Source of the DNA: Treponema sp.
GTDB lineage: Bacteria > Spirochaetota > Spirochaetia > Treponematales > Breznakiellaceae
Length of the DNA stretch: 8,196 nucleotides
Assembly: GCA_031266095.1 (NCBI GenBank)
Contig: JAISBR010000154.1
Location: forward strand, 1-8,196
Direction of reading: 5' to 3'
Shown here: one piece after another, positions 1 through 5,259 of the stretch
Numbering within the stretch: position 1 is the first letter of the stretch
Layout: every line of letters starts with the position of its first letter
Notes under the pieces: generated by a model
Seen by the model: the letters and a program-made list of their open reading frames with translations, nothing else
The model's database searches: none
What the model was told of the DNA's origin: nothing
Made by a program: the position numbers and the translations under genes

Positions 1-206
1 GAAAAGGATTTATACAAACCAACTCTGTCAAGATTTAACTCCTTGGCAAGTTGGGTCATTCCTTTGGAACGAGCTATATCGCCAATAACGGAAAGAAGAA
101 AATCAGGATCGTTTTCTTCAAGGGCGACTTTCAGGTTTGCCAGTACATCCTCTTTAGTCTGGATGTATTCAGCGGGATCAAAATCTTTGACGGTCATTTT
201 TTCCAT
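1..206 (-). CDS. HigA-like (HI1420-type) antitoxin, partial: 3' end beyond window
   Basis: This is the antitoxin of a type II toxin-antitoxin pair in which the toxin gene comes first, as in HI1419/HI1420. The visible 68 residues begin MEKMTVKDFDPAEYIQTKED and continue through an acidic linker into the start of a helix-turn-helix (IARSKGMTQLAKELNLDRVGLYKSF). This is the usual layout of the family: a short N-terminal segment, then an HTH_3/Cro-like domain that binds the operon's own promoter. The ATG at 206 has an AGGAGG Shine-Dalgarno nine bases upstream, lying inside the end of the toxin gene. A second ATG at 197 is possible but worse placed. The toxin stop codon ends four bases before this start, so the two are surely cotranscribed. 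The last third of the protein (usually about 95-105 residues) is cut off by the window edge. Confidence 0.88.
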   Translation of the reverse strand, partial: MEKMTVKDFDPAEYIQTKEDVLANLKVALEENDPDFLLSVIGDIARSKGMTQLAKELNLDRVGLYKSF

Positions 207-210
207 CGTT

Positions 211-513
211 CTATTCCTCCTCAAGGGGCATTTTGGCTATTTTCTTGGCCCGGTCAATATTCGCCTGCTGGGTAGTTTTATCGCCACCGCAAAGCAGGAT
301 GATGATTTCTTTTCCGGTATCCTTGTGATACACCCGGTATCCGGGGCCGTAATCAATACGCATTTCGGAGACGCCTTCTCCTACAGGCTTAACGTCACCG
401 GGGTTTCCTTCGGCCATCCGTTTAATTCTAGCCAGAATACGGGCCTTAGCCTCCGGGTCCCGCAACTTATTGAACCATTTGTCAAATTCACCCGTTCTGC
501 GTATTATCTTCAC
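211..513 (-). CDS. RelE/HigB-type toxin (HI1419-like addiction module killer protein)
   Basis: Likely mRNA-cleaving toxin of the RelE/ParE superfamily, neutralised by the antitoxin downstream. The 100-residue product begins KIIRRTGEFDKWFNKLRD and carries the strongly conserved core of the HI1419 subfamily: ARILARIKRMAEGNPGDVKPVGEGVSEMRI, then YGPGYRVY and IILLCGGDKTTQQ. Length fits the family (about 95-110). I chose the GTG at 513 because family members normally start just before the I-[KR]-R-T motif and because the promoter's -10 box lies six bases upstream of it. An in-frame TTG at 537 would add eight residues (N-I-F-Y-T-Y-C), but it lies upstream of the -10 box and would be untranscribed from that promoter. 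No Shine-Dalgarno precedes either start. The gene is intact. Family assignment is strong; the nuclease activity is inferred from the family. Confidence 0.87.
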   Translation of the reverse strand: MKIIRRTGEFDKWFNKLRDPEAKARILARIKRMAEGNPGDVKPVGEGVSEMRIDYGPGYRVYHKDTGKEIIILLCGGDKTTQQANIDRAKKIAKMPLEEE

Positions 514-519
514 ACAATA

Positions 520-548
520 AGTGTAGAATATATTCAACGGATTGTCAA
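520..548 (-). promoter_or_regulatory. Sigma-70 promoter of the toxin-antitoxin operon
   Basis: A perfect -35 (TTGACA, 548-543), a 17-base spacer and a -10 of TACACT (525-520). The GTG start of the toxin follows after exactly six bases, so transcription would begin at or next to the start codon and give a leaderless message. Confidence 0.6.
523..538. promoter_or_regulatory. Palindrome in the TA promoter, candidate antitoxin operator
   Basis: A 16-bp palindrome of form GTnGAATATATTCnAC, symmetric except at the two n positions, with a perfect 10-bp core at 526-535. It covers the promoter spacer and the first half of the -10 box. HigA-type antitoxins repress their own operons from sites placed like this, so binding here would block RNA polymerase. 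The role is inferred from position and symmetry only. Confidence 0.45.
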
Positions 549-580
549 GGGGATTTTCAGGGAAATTTTTGATTTTTTAA

Positions 581-808
581 AAGGGAACGTATCCAACAAC
601 CGGAACTACAAACCCTGTCGTCCTTACTACTATGGAGGTTAATAAATCCTGGGTTGATGGCGGTTTTTTAGCCGACTGGGCAAATTGGGATACTTTGAGT
701 GACTATTACAAAGGTAAATTTGGCGGATCTCAAACACATACGGCAGTTATCTATGACGATAGATTTGAAACATATGGAGCGATCTTGTACAAATTCGTCC
801 AACCATAG
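581..808 (+). pseudogene. C-terminal remnant of an unidentified protein
   Basis: An open frame follows the stop codon at 578-580 and encodes about 75 residues, ending in a TAG at 806-808. It reads like the natural end of a larger protein: GTTNPVVLTTMEVNKSWVDG, then LADWANWDTLSDYYKGKFGG and HTAVIYDDRFETYGAILYKF, rich in aromatic residues and without shadow-frame bias. The only ATG (632) lacks a Shine-Dalgarno, and the frame is closed just upstream by TAA. The best reading is the tail of a secreted or surface protein whose 5' part has been lost, perhaps when the adjacent toxin-antitoxin module arrived. I do not recognise the family. A real 58-residue protein from 632 is the less likely alternative. 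Confidence 0.4.
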
Positions 809-858
809 TAAAAATGGCCGCCGCGCTCCATAACAGCTTTTACGGCGCCTAATACGGT

Positions 859-873
859 TTACGCTCCGCGTAA
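859..873. repeat. Short perfect hairpin
   Basis: A 6-bp stem (TTACGC/GCGTAA) closes a TCC loop. It sits between two copies of GGCGCC (845-850 and 881-886), so the whole stretch can fold. It is part of the structured, gene-free spacer between the toxin-antitoxin module and the HEPN gene. Confidence 0.4.
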
Positions 874-896
874 CGCAAAAGGCGCCTGACACCAGA

Positions 897-940
897 CGGG
901 GCCATGAGCGCAGACCTCCGGGCCGGCACGCATGGCCCCG
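897..940. repeat. Inverted repeat just downstream of the HEPN gene
   Basis: A perfect 10-bp inverted repeat (CGGGGCCATG at 897-906, CATGGCCCCG at 931-940) with a 24-base GC-rich loop. It begins seven bases after the HEPN stop codon, where a terminator would be expected, but no U-run follows it on the minus strand. It may be a REP-like element or a 3'-end-protecting hairpin. Confidence 0.5.
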
Positions 941-948
941 CAATTTTT
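913..948 (+). repeat. 36-bp direct repeat, copy 1
   Basis: This segment matches 1909-1944 at 30 of 36 positions in the same orientation, starting GACCTCCGG and ending in a T-run. Its end overlaps the HEPN stop codon (947-949). With copy 2 it brackets the MNT-HEPN module. Confidence 0.55.
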
Positions 949-1360
949 AGGAACGCGGGGGCGACGGGTACTGAATTTGCACAAACGCATAAACCGCTTT
1001 GGCGTTTTCAATCGCAGCCTTCATATCCTGCTCTGTAATGAGCGTCTCTCTTGGGTATCTTGGCTGGCTTGAGTAGGGATTTAAAGCTGTACATTGAACA
1101 GAAACGGACATTATTTCAGGGAAAAACGGTTTACAGATATCCATCAACAATGATAAATCATGCGTTTTTGGAGGCATTTGATTTTTGAGCGCCAACAATC
1201 CTTTTAGGCACTTTTCAGCAGACTGCTGACAATGATAACAGATTATTGCAAGGGGAACCGGCCGCTTTGCAAGAAGAAATTCCGCGCTTGATAAATCCAT
1301 TTCCGCAAACGAAAACCATTCTTTGGCATAGCTCTCCGGAGTAAGATTTTCATCAGCCAT
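947..1360 (-). CDS. HEPN domain protein, partner of the MNT nucleotidyltransferase
   Basis: A 137-residue, all-helical HEPN protein (PF05168-type), second gene of a MNT-HEPN pair. In characterised pairs the HEPN protein is an RNase toxin held inactive by its nucleotidyltransferase partner. Recognisable family features are ESYAKEWFSFAEMDLSSAEF at residues 9-28, CYHCQQSAEKCLKGLLA at 41-57, PKTHDLSLL at 64-72, and a RYP near residue 101. The start was placed at the ATG at 1360 because it overlaps the MNT stop by eight bases (ATGGCTGA), a typical coupling arrangement. A longer start at 1396 would add 12 residues lying wholly inside MNT. There is no strong Shine-Dalgarno, consistent with coupled translation. 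A canonical R-x4-6-H catalytic motif is not visible (the best R...H spacing is R33-x9-H43), so catalytic activity is uncertain. Family call is firm. Confidence 0.85.
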   Translation of the reverse strand: MADENLTPESYAKEWFSFAEMDLSSAEFLLAKRPVPLAIICYHCQQSAEKCLKGLLALKNQMPPKTHDLSLLMDICKPFFPEIMSVSVQCTALNPYSSQPRYPRETLITEQDMKAAIENAKAVYAFVQIQYPSPPRS

Positions 1361-1676
1361 AAATGACGACGCCTTTTGCGGCAACTTCCCGCTCAAGCGT
1401 TGGGGCGGTCAGTCTGCGCTGAAATCTTGATTTTTTTGATACTAAAATATCCGCCGGCATTGATTTACGGCCAAGGGATGCCAGGGCTATTTTCTGTTCC
1501 GCTTCTATTTCAGGCAATGGGGCATCTTCTTTCATGATAACGTAAAGGTCCAAATCAGAATCGGGCGCCGGTGTGCCATAGGCATAGGAACCAAATAAAT
1601 ATATCTGTTCCACCGGAATAGTCTCTATAATAAGGGCTTTAAGTATAGCGATCTGGTCTGATACCGCCTGATCCAT
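1353..1676 (-). CDS. MNT-family nucleotidyltransferase, antitoxin of MNT-HEPN pair
   Basis: A minimal nucleotidyltransferase of the DNA polymerase beta fold. MntA-like members silence their HEPN partner by adding AMP to it. From the ATG at 1676 the protein has 107 residues. The signature is LFGSYAYGTPAPDSDLDLYV (residues 28-47), giving the G-S turn (29-30) and metal-binding aspartates D41 and D43, with the third acidic residue at D76 in MPADILV. The active site therefore looks complete. Known AMP-transferring antitoxins have GSxARG, whereas this one has GSYAYG. A GTG at 1691 in frame would add five residues (VYDKN), but the -10 box TATGAT overlaps that stretch and leaves only six bases to the ATG, so I prefer 1676. 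The gene precedes and overlaps the HEPN gene. Confidence 0.88.
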   Translation of the reverse strand: MDQAVSDQIAILKALIIETIPVEQIYLFGSYAYGTPAPDSDLDLYVIMKEDAPLPEIEAEQKIALASLGRKSMPADILVSKKSRFQRRLTAPTLEREVAAKGVVIYG

Positions 1677-1682
1677 GTTTTT

Positions 1683-1711
1683 ATCATACACCGGAAACGC
1701 CCGGGAAACAA
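1683..1711 (-). promoter_or_regulatory. Promoter of the MNT-HEPN operon
   Basis: A -10 box TATGAT (1688-1683) lies six bases before the ATG at 1676, and TTGTTT (1711-1706) is a modest -35 at 17-base spacing. No Shine-Dalgarno fits between, so a leaderless transcript is predicted. Two direct copies of GTTTCC lie in and beside the spacer, 11 bases apart, and could bind a regulator. Confidence 0.5.
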
Positions 1712-1847
1712 GGCGGCAGCGTCAGAAAAACAATGACAACATGTGCTGCCGCCCTTTTCGCTCAACCCGCCGGTGATGCGGAGGCAAGGGCACGGGGTAC
1801 GGTGAACAGGCTGGAATTGCTTCTTAATAGTATTATATTAAAAGCTG

Positions 1848-1874
1848 GTTTCAAAACCCGGTTGGGTTTGAAAC
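1848..1874. repeat. Bulged hairpin with GGTT loop
   Basis: The arms GTTTCAAAACCC (1848-1859) and GGGTTTGAAAC (1864-1874) pair over 11 bp with a single bulged A and a four-base loop. The shape resembles a dispersed intergenic repeat. No gene end is close enough for it to be an obvious terminator. Confidence 0.5.
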
Positions 1875-1891
1875 TGACGCTCAATCAACAA

Positions 1892-1920
1892 CCGAGCGGC
1901 AAGGCTCGGACCTCCGGTCC
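1892..1920. repeat. Two abutting GC-rich hairpins
   Basis: CCGAGC/GCTCGG (1892-1897 and 1904-1909, six-base loop) and GGACC/GGTCC (1908-1912 and 1916-1920, TCC loop) share two bases, so only one can form fully at a time. A T-run follows at 1939-1944 on the plus strand. Confidence 0.4.
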
Positions 1921-1944
1921 GGCGCGCAAGGCTCCGCGTTTTTT
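1909..1944 (+). repeat. 36-bp direct repeat, copy 2
   Basis: Matches copy 1 (913-948) at 30 of 36 positions in the same orientation, including the closing T-run. It lies about 200 bases upstream of the MNT promoter, so the two copies enclose the MNT-HEPN module and its control region. Confidence 0.55.
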
Positions 1945-1973
1945 GTAGAAACCGGTGTTTCCACCCCCCAAAA

Positions 1974-1989
1974 GCACCCGGCAGGGTGT
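1974..1989 (-). terminator. Weak terminator-like hairpin after the 64-residue gene
   Basis: On the minus strand a 5-bp stem (CACCC/GGGTG, TGCC loop) is followed by CTTTT, about 60 bases beyond the stop codon at 2048. The stem and T-run are both short, so efficient termination is doubtful. Confidence 0.3.
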
Positions 1990-2047
1990 TGACGGAAAAA
2001 AGATAGCGCGGCGTAGGCCCGATAAAGGCTTGCGGTATGGGCTAAAA

Positions 2048-2242
2048 CTATGGGTTTACCGTCATTTCGGATGAATTGGAATAGATCTTTTCAACGAGTT
2101 CTTTACAGGACTTGACAATATTTTCCAATGCGGCAAGACGAAGTTCAAGCGATTCCTTTTCCGTGGCGTGGCGGCATTTACCAGTAAGCACAGCCTTTTC
2201 TACGTCGTCTACAATTTTGTCCACATCATATTTTTCAGCCAT
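2048..2242 (-). CDS. Small protein of unknown function, 64 residues
   Basis: I do not recognise this protein. It reads MAEKYDVDKIVDDVEKAVLT, then KCRHATEKESLELRLAALENI, and ends in KSCKELVEKIYSNSSEMTVNP. It is highly charged and, by its heptad-like spacing of Leu/Ile/Val, probably two helices that could form a short coiled coil. It has two cysteines and no signal peptide or membrane segment. The ATG at 2242 has GGAGG five bases upstream, so it is clearly translated; an upstream TTG at 2254 overlaps that ribosome site and is unlikely. It follows a truncated toxin-like frame (2282-2383) by 39 bases, and the pair may be an antitoxin-like gene beside a decayed toxin. That role is inferred only from position and size. 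Confidence 0.65.
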   Translation of the reverse strand: MAEKYDVDKIVDDVEKAVLTGKCRHATEKESLELRLAALENIVKSCKELVEKIYSNSSEMTVNP

Positions 2243-2281
2243 TATTTCCTCCAAGCAGATAAAAAAACTGACTGCGCAGCT

Positions 2282-2383
2282 TCATGGCATGAATAACTCG
2301 GCAATCTTGTTAAGAATACATGTATTTATGGAATAGTCTGAAATACCATGTTTGTGCGCACTGTCCAAAATGACTATTTTCAT
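2282..2383 (-). pseudogene. Truncated toxin-like ORF, 33 residues
   Basis: A short frame begins at the ATG at 2383, reads MKIVILDSAHKHGISDYSIN, then TCILNKIAELFMP, and stops with TGA at 2284-2282. The opening resembles small proteins of about 80-95 residues that start 'M-K-[I/F]-x-x-S-A-x-K-H-G-I-S-x-x-[D/S]-I', found as BrnT-like toxin partners in many genomes. Here the frame ends after a third of that length and the next gene starts 39 bases on, so most of the domain is missing. It has a good -10 box (TACAAT) six bases before the ATG and no Shine-Dalgarno. It could be a decayed toxin or, less likely, a genuine micro-peptide. The family match is from memory and moderate. Confidence 0.4.
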
Positions 2384-2389
2384 AGTTTT

Positions 2390-2417
2390 ATTGTACTATG
2401 TTTCGGAGAAAACGCAA
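2390..2417 (-). promoter_or_regulatory. Promoter of the 2383-2048 two-gene unit
   Basis: The -10 box TACAAT (2395-2390) is six bases before the ATG at 2383, with a weak -35 TTGCGT (2417-2412) at 16-base spacing. As at the other two modules upstream, the start codon falls where transcription should begin. Confidence 0.45.
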
Positions 2418-2460
2418 GTGATACAGGGAAAATGCCGTTGCCCTGCGCCTTCCCCCACCC

Positions 2461-2490
2461 TTGGCGATCTACACGCTTATTAAGTATGAT
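2461..2490 (+). promoter_or_regulatory. Candidate promoter of the chemoreceptor gene
   Basis: TTGGCG (2461-2466) and TATGAT (2485-2490) are separated by 18 bases, a reasonable sigma-70 promoter giving a leader of roughly 55-60 bases. I saw no sigma-28 (TAAA/GCCGATAA) motif of the type that drives many motility genes. Confidence 0.4.
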
Positions 2491-2553
2491 ATTACTATAG
2501 GTTGTTTCTAATTTTGAAATAACCCAAATCATAATGAGACAGGTTTTGGTAGT

Positions 2554-4401
2554 ATGCTGCGGAATATTTCTATAGGCGTCCGGGTGGTCATTATCATCGG
2601 CGTTTTGGGCTTTTCTATCGTCGCTCTTGTGGGAATGGTTTATTTTACCGCCGACAATGTCAAGAATTCGGCCCTTGCCGATGTCGAACAGGTGATGTTT
2701 GAGGGGCAGCAGGAAAAAATCAAACTGGGCACCCAAACCATGGCGGTGGCCTTGAGCAAGGCCCTGGCGGGGGTAACGGACCGGCAGGAACAGCATGATA
2801 TTATCAGTTCCTATATAAAGGATTACCGTTTTGAGGAAGATGAATCCGGTTATTATTATACCTACATCGGTACGGTGATCTTTATGCACCCCACTCTGCC
2901 CCAGCGGGAAGGGGAGGATCTGGGCCAGACCGCCGACGCGAACGGGGTATACTATGTACGGGAGCTTTATGCAAACGCCCAAAAGGGAGGCGGTTTTGTT
3001 TCTTTTGTGTTTCCCAAGCCGCCGTCCATGGAAAACGCCCCCAAACTGGCCTATGTGGAGTATATTCCCGGCACGGATATCTGGCTTTCCACCGGGATCT
3101 ATATTGATAATGTCGAAGCCTACCGGCTCAGGGAGGAAGCGGCTTTATCGGCTTCCGTGAGGAGGCTCATAATTATCGTCATCATCAGTGTCCTGGTCCT
3201 GGCGGCGGCGGTCCTGGTTCCTCTCTGCTTTTTTACCCTCCGTTCTATTACGCGGCCCCTGGATGAGACCGTACGGATGGCCGAACAGCTTGCCTCGGGG
3301 GATCTTTCCGCCAAACTCATAGTAAAAGGCCATGACGAGATTGCCGTATTGCAGGACTCCTTCCGTAAAATGACCGAAAACCTGCGGGAATTGGTGGAAA
3401 ACATTATCCGTTCCTTTGAGACGATGAAGGTTAACGGGGACGCCTTAAACCAGGTTATTAACAACACTGCCCGTGCCGCGGAGGAAATAAGCGGTTCGGT
3501 CCATAACCTGCAGGACCTGGAGGGGAACGTCAACGGGGAGACGGAACGGGTAAACCGGGAAATTACCAATATTGACAGTGAACTGAGCACCCTGGGGGGC
3601 GTTATCCGGGAACAACGGGATCAGCTGGATATTTCATCCTCAGCCATAGAAGAGATGACCGCCAACATCGCGTCCGTTGAAAAGCGCATCCTGGCTCTGG
3701 GGGATAATTTAAACCGCCTGCTGGAAAGTTCCAATGAGGAACATAACCATATTGTCAAATCCACCGAGGCGGTTAAGCAGGTAGAAGCCGATTCAAATAC
3801 CCTCACGGAGATGAACAAGGTTATCGCGGCGGTGGCGGCCCAGACCAACCTCCTGTCCATGAACGCCGCCATTGAGGCGGCCCACGCCGGGGACGCGGGC
3901 CGGGGATTTGCCGTGGTCGCCGACGAAATCCGCAAGCTTTCGGAAACCACCGCGGAACAGGCGAAAAATTCAAACCAGACCCTGACGGCCATCCGGGGCC
4001 GGATAAACGATATCGCCAAAATAGCGGGTCTTATCGAAGGGGCCTTTGGACAAACCGCCTCCATTGTCCGGGGGATAGATTCCATGGTAGGGGAGCTCAA
4101 AAATTCCATGGAGCAGCAATCCCAGGGTTCGGTTTTGATCCTCCAGAGCCTGGAACGGATAAACGGCATAACCGAAACCGTACAACAGGGCGCGGAAAAA
4201 ATTAAAGCCGAGTCCGACCAGTCCATCGGCGCCATGGTCAAACTCAAGGAAGAAAGCCTCACCATTGAGCAGGAGATCGGCGGCATTGTCGCCCAGGTTC
4301 AACAGGTTTCGGAATCGGCCCGGGCCGCCCACGCCACGGTAGGCCAAAACAGCGAGGGCCTCCAGTCCCTCTACGGGGCGATTACCCGGTTTAAGATGTA
4401 G
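2554..4401 (+). CDS. Methyl-accepting chemotaxis protein with sCache-type sensor
   Basis: An inner-membrane chemoreceptor of 615 residues that controls CheA-CheW signalling. Order of parts: membrane segment 1 (about 8-31); periplasmic single-cache sensor (about 40-190) with hallmark motifs [25 protein letters not shown] and [11 protein letters not shown] (sCache_2 type, binding small organic ligands); membrane segment 2 (about 204-228); HAMP linker (about 229-282); and a long coiled-coil signalling domain. The hairpin tip is canonical: [20 protein letters not shown] (429-448), followed by [15 protein letters not shown]. Glu/Gln-rich helices flanking it would hold the methylation sites. No C-terminal CheR/CheB-docking pentapeptide is present (it ends TRFKM), as in most receptors outside enterobacteria. 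The ATG at 2554 has only a weak upstream AGG, but no better in-frame start exists. The ligand cannot be read from sequence. Confidence 0.95.
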   Translation: MLRNISIGVRVVIIIGVLGFSIVALVGMVYFTADNVKNSALADVEQVMFEGQQEKIKLGTQTMAVALSKALAGVTDRQEQHDIISSYIKDYRFEEDESGYYYTYIGTVIFMHPTLPQREGEDLGQTADANGVYYVRELYANAQKGGGFVSFVFPKPPSMENAPKLAYVEYIPGTDIWLSTGIYIDNVEAYRLREEAALSASVRRLIIIVIISVLVLAAAVLVPLCFFTLRSITRPLDETVRMAEQLASGDLSAKLIVKGHDEIAVLQDSFRKMTENLRELVENIIRSFETMKVNGDALNQVINNTARAAEEISGSVHNLQDLEGNVNGETERVNREITNIDSELSTLGGVIREQRDQLDISSSAIEEMTANIASVEKRILALGDNLNRLLESSNEEHNHIVKSTEAVKQVEADSNTLTEMNKVIAAVAAQTNLLSMNAAIEAAHAGDAGRGFAVVADEIRKLSETTAEQAKNSNQTLTAIRGRINDIAKIAGLIEGAFGQTASIVRGIDSMVGELKNSMEQQSQGSVLILQSLERINGITETVQQGAEKIKAESDQSIGAMVKLKEESLTIEQEIGGIVAQVQQVSESARAAHATVGQNSEGLQSLYGAITRFKM

Positions 4402-4402
4402 C

Positions 4403-4449
4403 TGATCGAGGCTGTTCCAAAACTTCAGCTTTTGGAACAAGCTCGATCA
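4403..4449. terminator. Hairpin between convergent MCP and potC genes
   Basis: Two 20-base arms (4403-4422 and 4430-4449) pair at 18 of 20 positions around a seven-base loop, with TGTTCCAAAA/TTTTGGAACA at the top of the stem. It starts one base after the chemoreceptor stop codon and ends one base before the potC stop codon, so it could serve both genes. Neither strand has a proper U-run after the stem, so it may stabilise 3' ends or be a dispersed repeat used as a barrier. Confidence 0.55.
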
Positions 4450-5259
4450 TCAATCCGGCCTATCCGCGGGTTTTCTCCTCGCCAGCGCGGCGGCGGCAAA
4501 GCAGAGCGCCGCGGTGAGGACAAAGAGCAGGGTACAGAGGGCGTTGGTTTTTGGCGTGACGCCGGTTTTAATTTGGGAATATATCTTTATCGGCAGGGTG
4601 TTGGTGTGAACCCCGGTCACGAAGACGCTCACAATCACATCGTCAAAACTCATGGCAAAGGAGATGAGCATACCCGAAAGTACCGCGGGCAGGGCCAGGG
4701 GCAGGGTGATGTCGTAAAAGGCCCGCATGCCGCCGGCGCCCATGATGCGGGCCGCCTCCACATAGCTCTTATCCAGTCCCGCAAGCCTGGCCCGTACCAA
4801 CAAGTAAGTATAGGGAATACAGAACGTGGTATGGGCGATAAGCAGGGTGAGCATTCCGAAGGGCAGGGCCAGGAGGGAAAAGAAGGCCAGGAAGATCATG
4901 CCCATGATGATCTCCGGGATCATAATCGGCAGGATCGAAAGGTACTCCATGATTTTCCCGCCGGCTATCCGCGCCCGGCCCATAAGTTCGGGACGCGCCC
5001 GCGCCATGCCGGCGGCGCCCAGAGCGCCGATGATTGCGGAAGATAAACTGGCGAGCAGCCCCAGGACCAGGCTGTTCCGCAGCGCCTCAAACATTGAGCG
5101 GTCCCTGAAGAGTTCCCTGTACCAGAAAAGGGTAAAGCCGCTCCACACCGATGAAAGGCGGCTTTGGTTAAAGGAATAGATAATAACCAGCAGTATCGGT
5201 ATATACATGATCGCGAGGATAACGCCGATGTACAGGGGAAAGAGACGGCGCTTTTTCAT
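4450..5259 (-). CDS. potC: Spermidine/putrescine-type ABC transporter permease PotC
   Basis: Second membrane permease of a polyamine-type importer, 269 residues, with about six hydrophobic helices starting at LFPLYIGVILAIMYIPILLV. The cytoplasmic EAA loop that contacts the ATPase is clear: YVEAARIMGAGGMRAFYDIT, continuing into LPLALPAVLSG. FDDVIVSVFVTG towards the end is typical of PotC. The ATG at 5259 overlaps the potB stop as ATGA and has GGAAGGG just upstream. A 35-residue upstream extension exists in frame but lies wholly within potB and is not hydrophobic, so I excluded it. It is last in the potABC order and ends at the hairpin shared with the chemoreceptor gene. Polyamine specificity is by family resemblance, since the binding protein is absent here. 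Confidence 0.92.
   Translation of the reverse strand: MKKRRLFPLYIGVILAIMYIPILLVIIYSFNQSRLSSVWSGFTLFWYRELFRDRSMFEALRNSLVLGLLASLSSAIIGALGAAGMARARPELMGRARIAGGKIMEYLSILPIMIPEIIMGMIFLAFFSLLALPFGMLTLLIAHTTFCIPYTYLLVRARLAGLDKSYVEAARIMGAGGMRAFYDITLPLALPAVLSGMLISFAMSFDDVIVSVFVTGVHTNTLPIKIYSQIKTGVTPKTNALCTLLFVLTAALCFAAAALARRKPADRPD

Larger units (their letters stand above)
1692..2047. other. Gene-free, repeat-rich spacer
   Basis: These 356 bases separate the 64-residue unknown gene from the MNT-HEPN operon. I see no credible coding region. A 71-codon plus-strand frame exists but runs through the hairpins, lacks a ribosome site and has a composition dictated by the repeats. The stretch holds the MNT promoter at its left end, a bulged AT-rich hairpin (1848-1874), two GC hairpins (1892-1920), copy 2 of the 36-bp direct repeat (1909-1944), and a weak terminator-like hairpin (1974-1989). 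Confidence 0.6.

Noticed and set aside
43..642. 199-codon open frame on the plus strand across the toxin-antitoxin genes
   Set aside because: It lies opposite two well-recognised genes, has no ribosome site, and its protein has no family features; it is the antisense shadow of the module.
668..943. 91-codon minus-strand frame downstream of HEPN
   Set aside because: Arg/Cys-rich translation running through hairpins and repeats and opposite a protein-like plus-strand fragment; no ribosome site.
897..1944. CRISPR-like interpretation of the repeats
   Set aside because: Only two imperfect copies about 1 kb apart with genes between them, no regular spacers and no cas genes.
1733..1948. 71-codon plus-strand frame in the repeat-rich spacer
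   Set aside because: It spans three hairpins and a direct repeat, has no Shine-Dalgarno, and its composition follows the repeats.
3120..4440. Several long minus-strand frames (up to about 220 codons) opposite the chemoreceptor gene
   Set aside because: All are antisense to a complete, motif-rich MCP; their Ser/Arg-rich translations come from the sense codon bias.
4432..5046. 204-codon plus-strand frame opposite potC
   Set aside because: Gly/Gln/Arg-rich, low-complexity antisense shadow of an intact permease gene.
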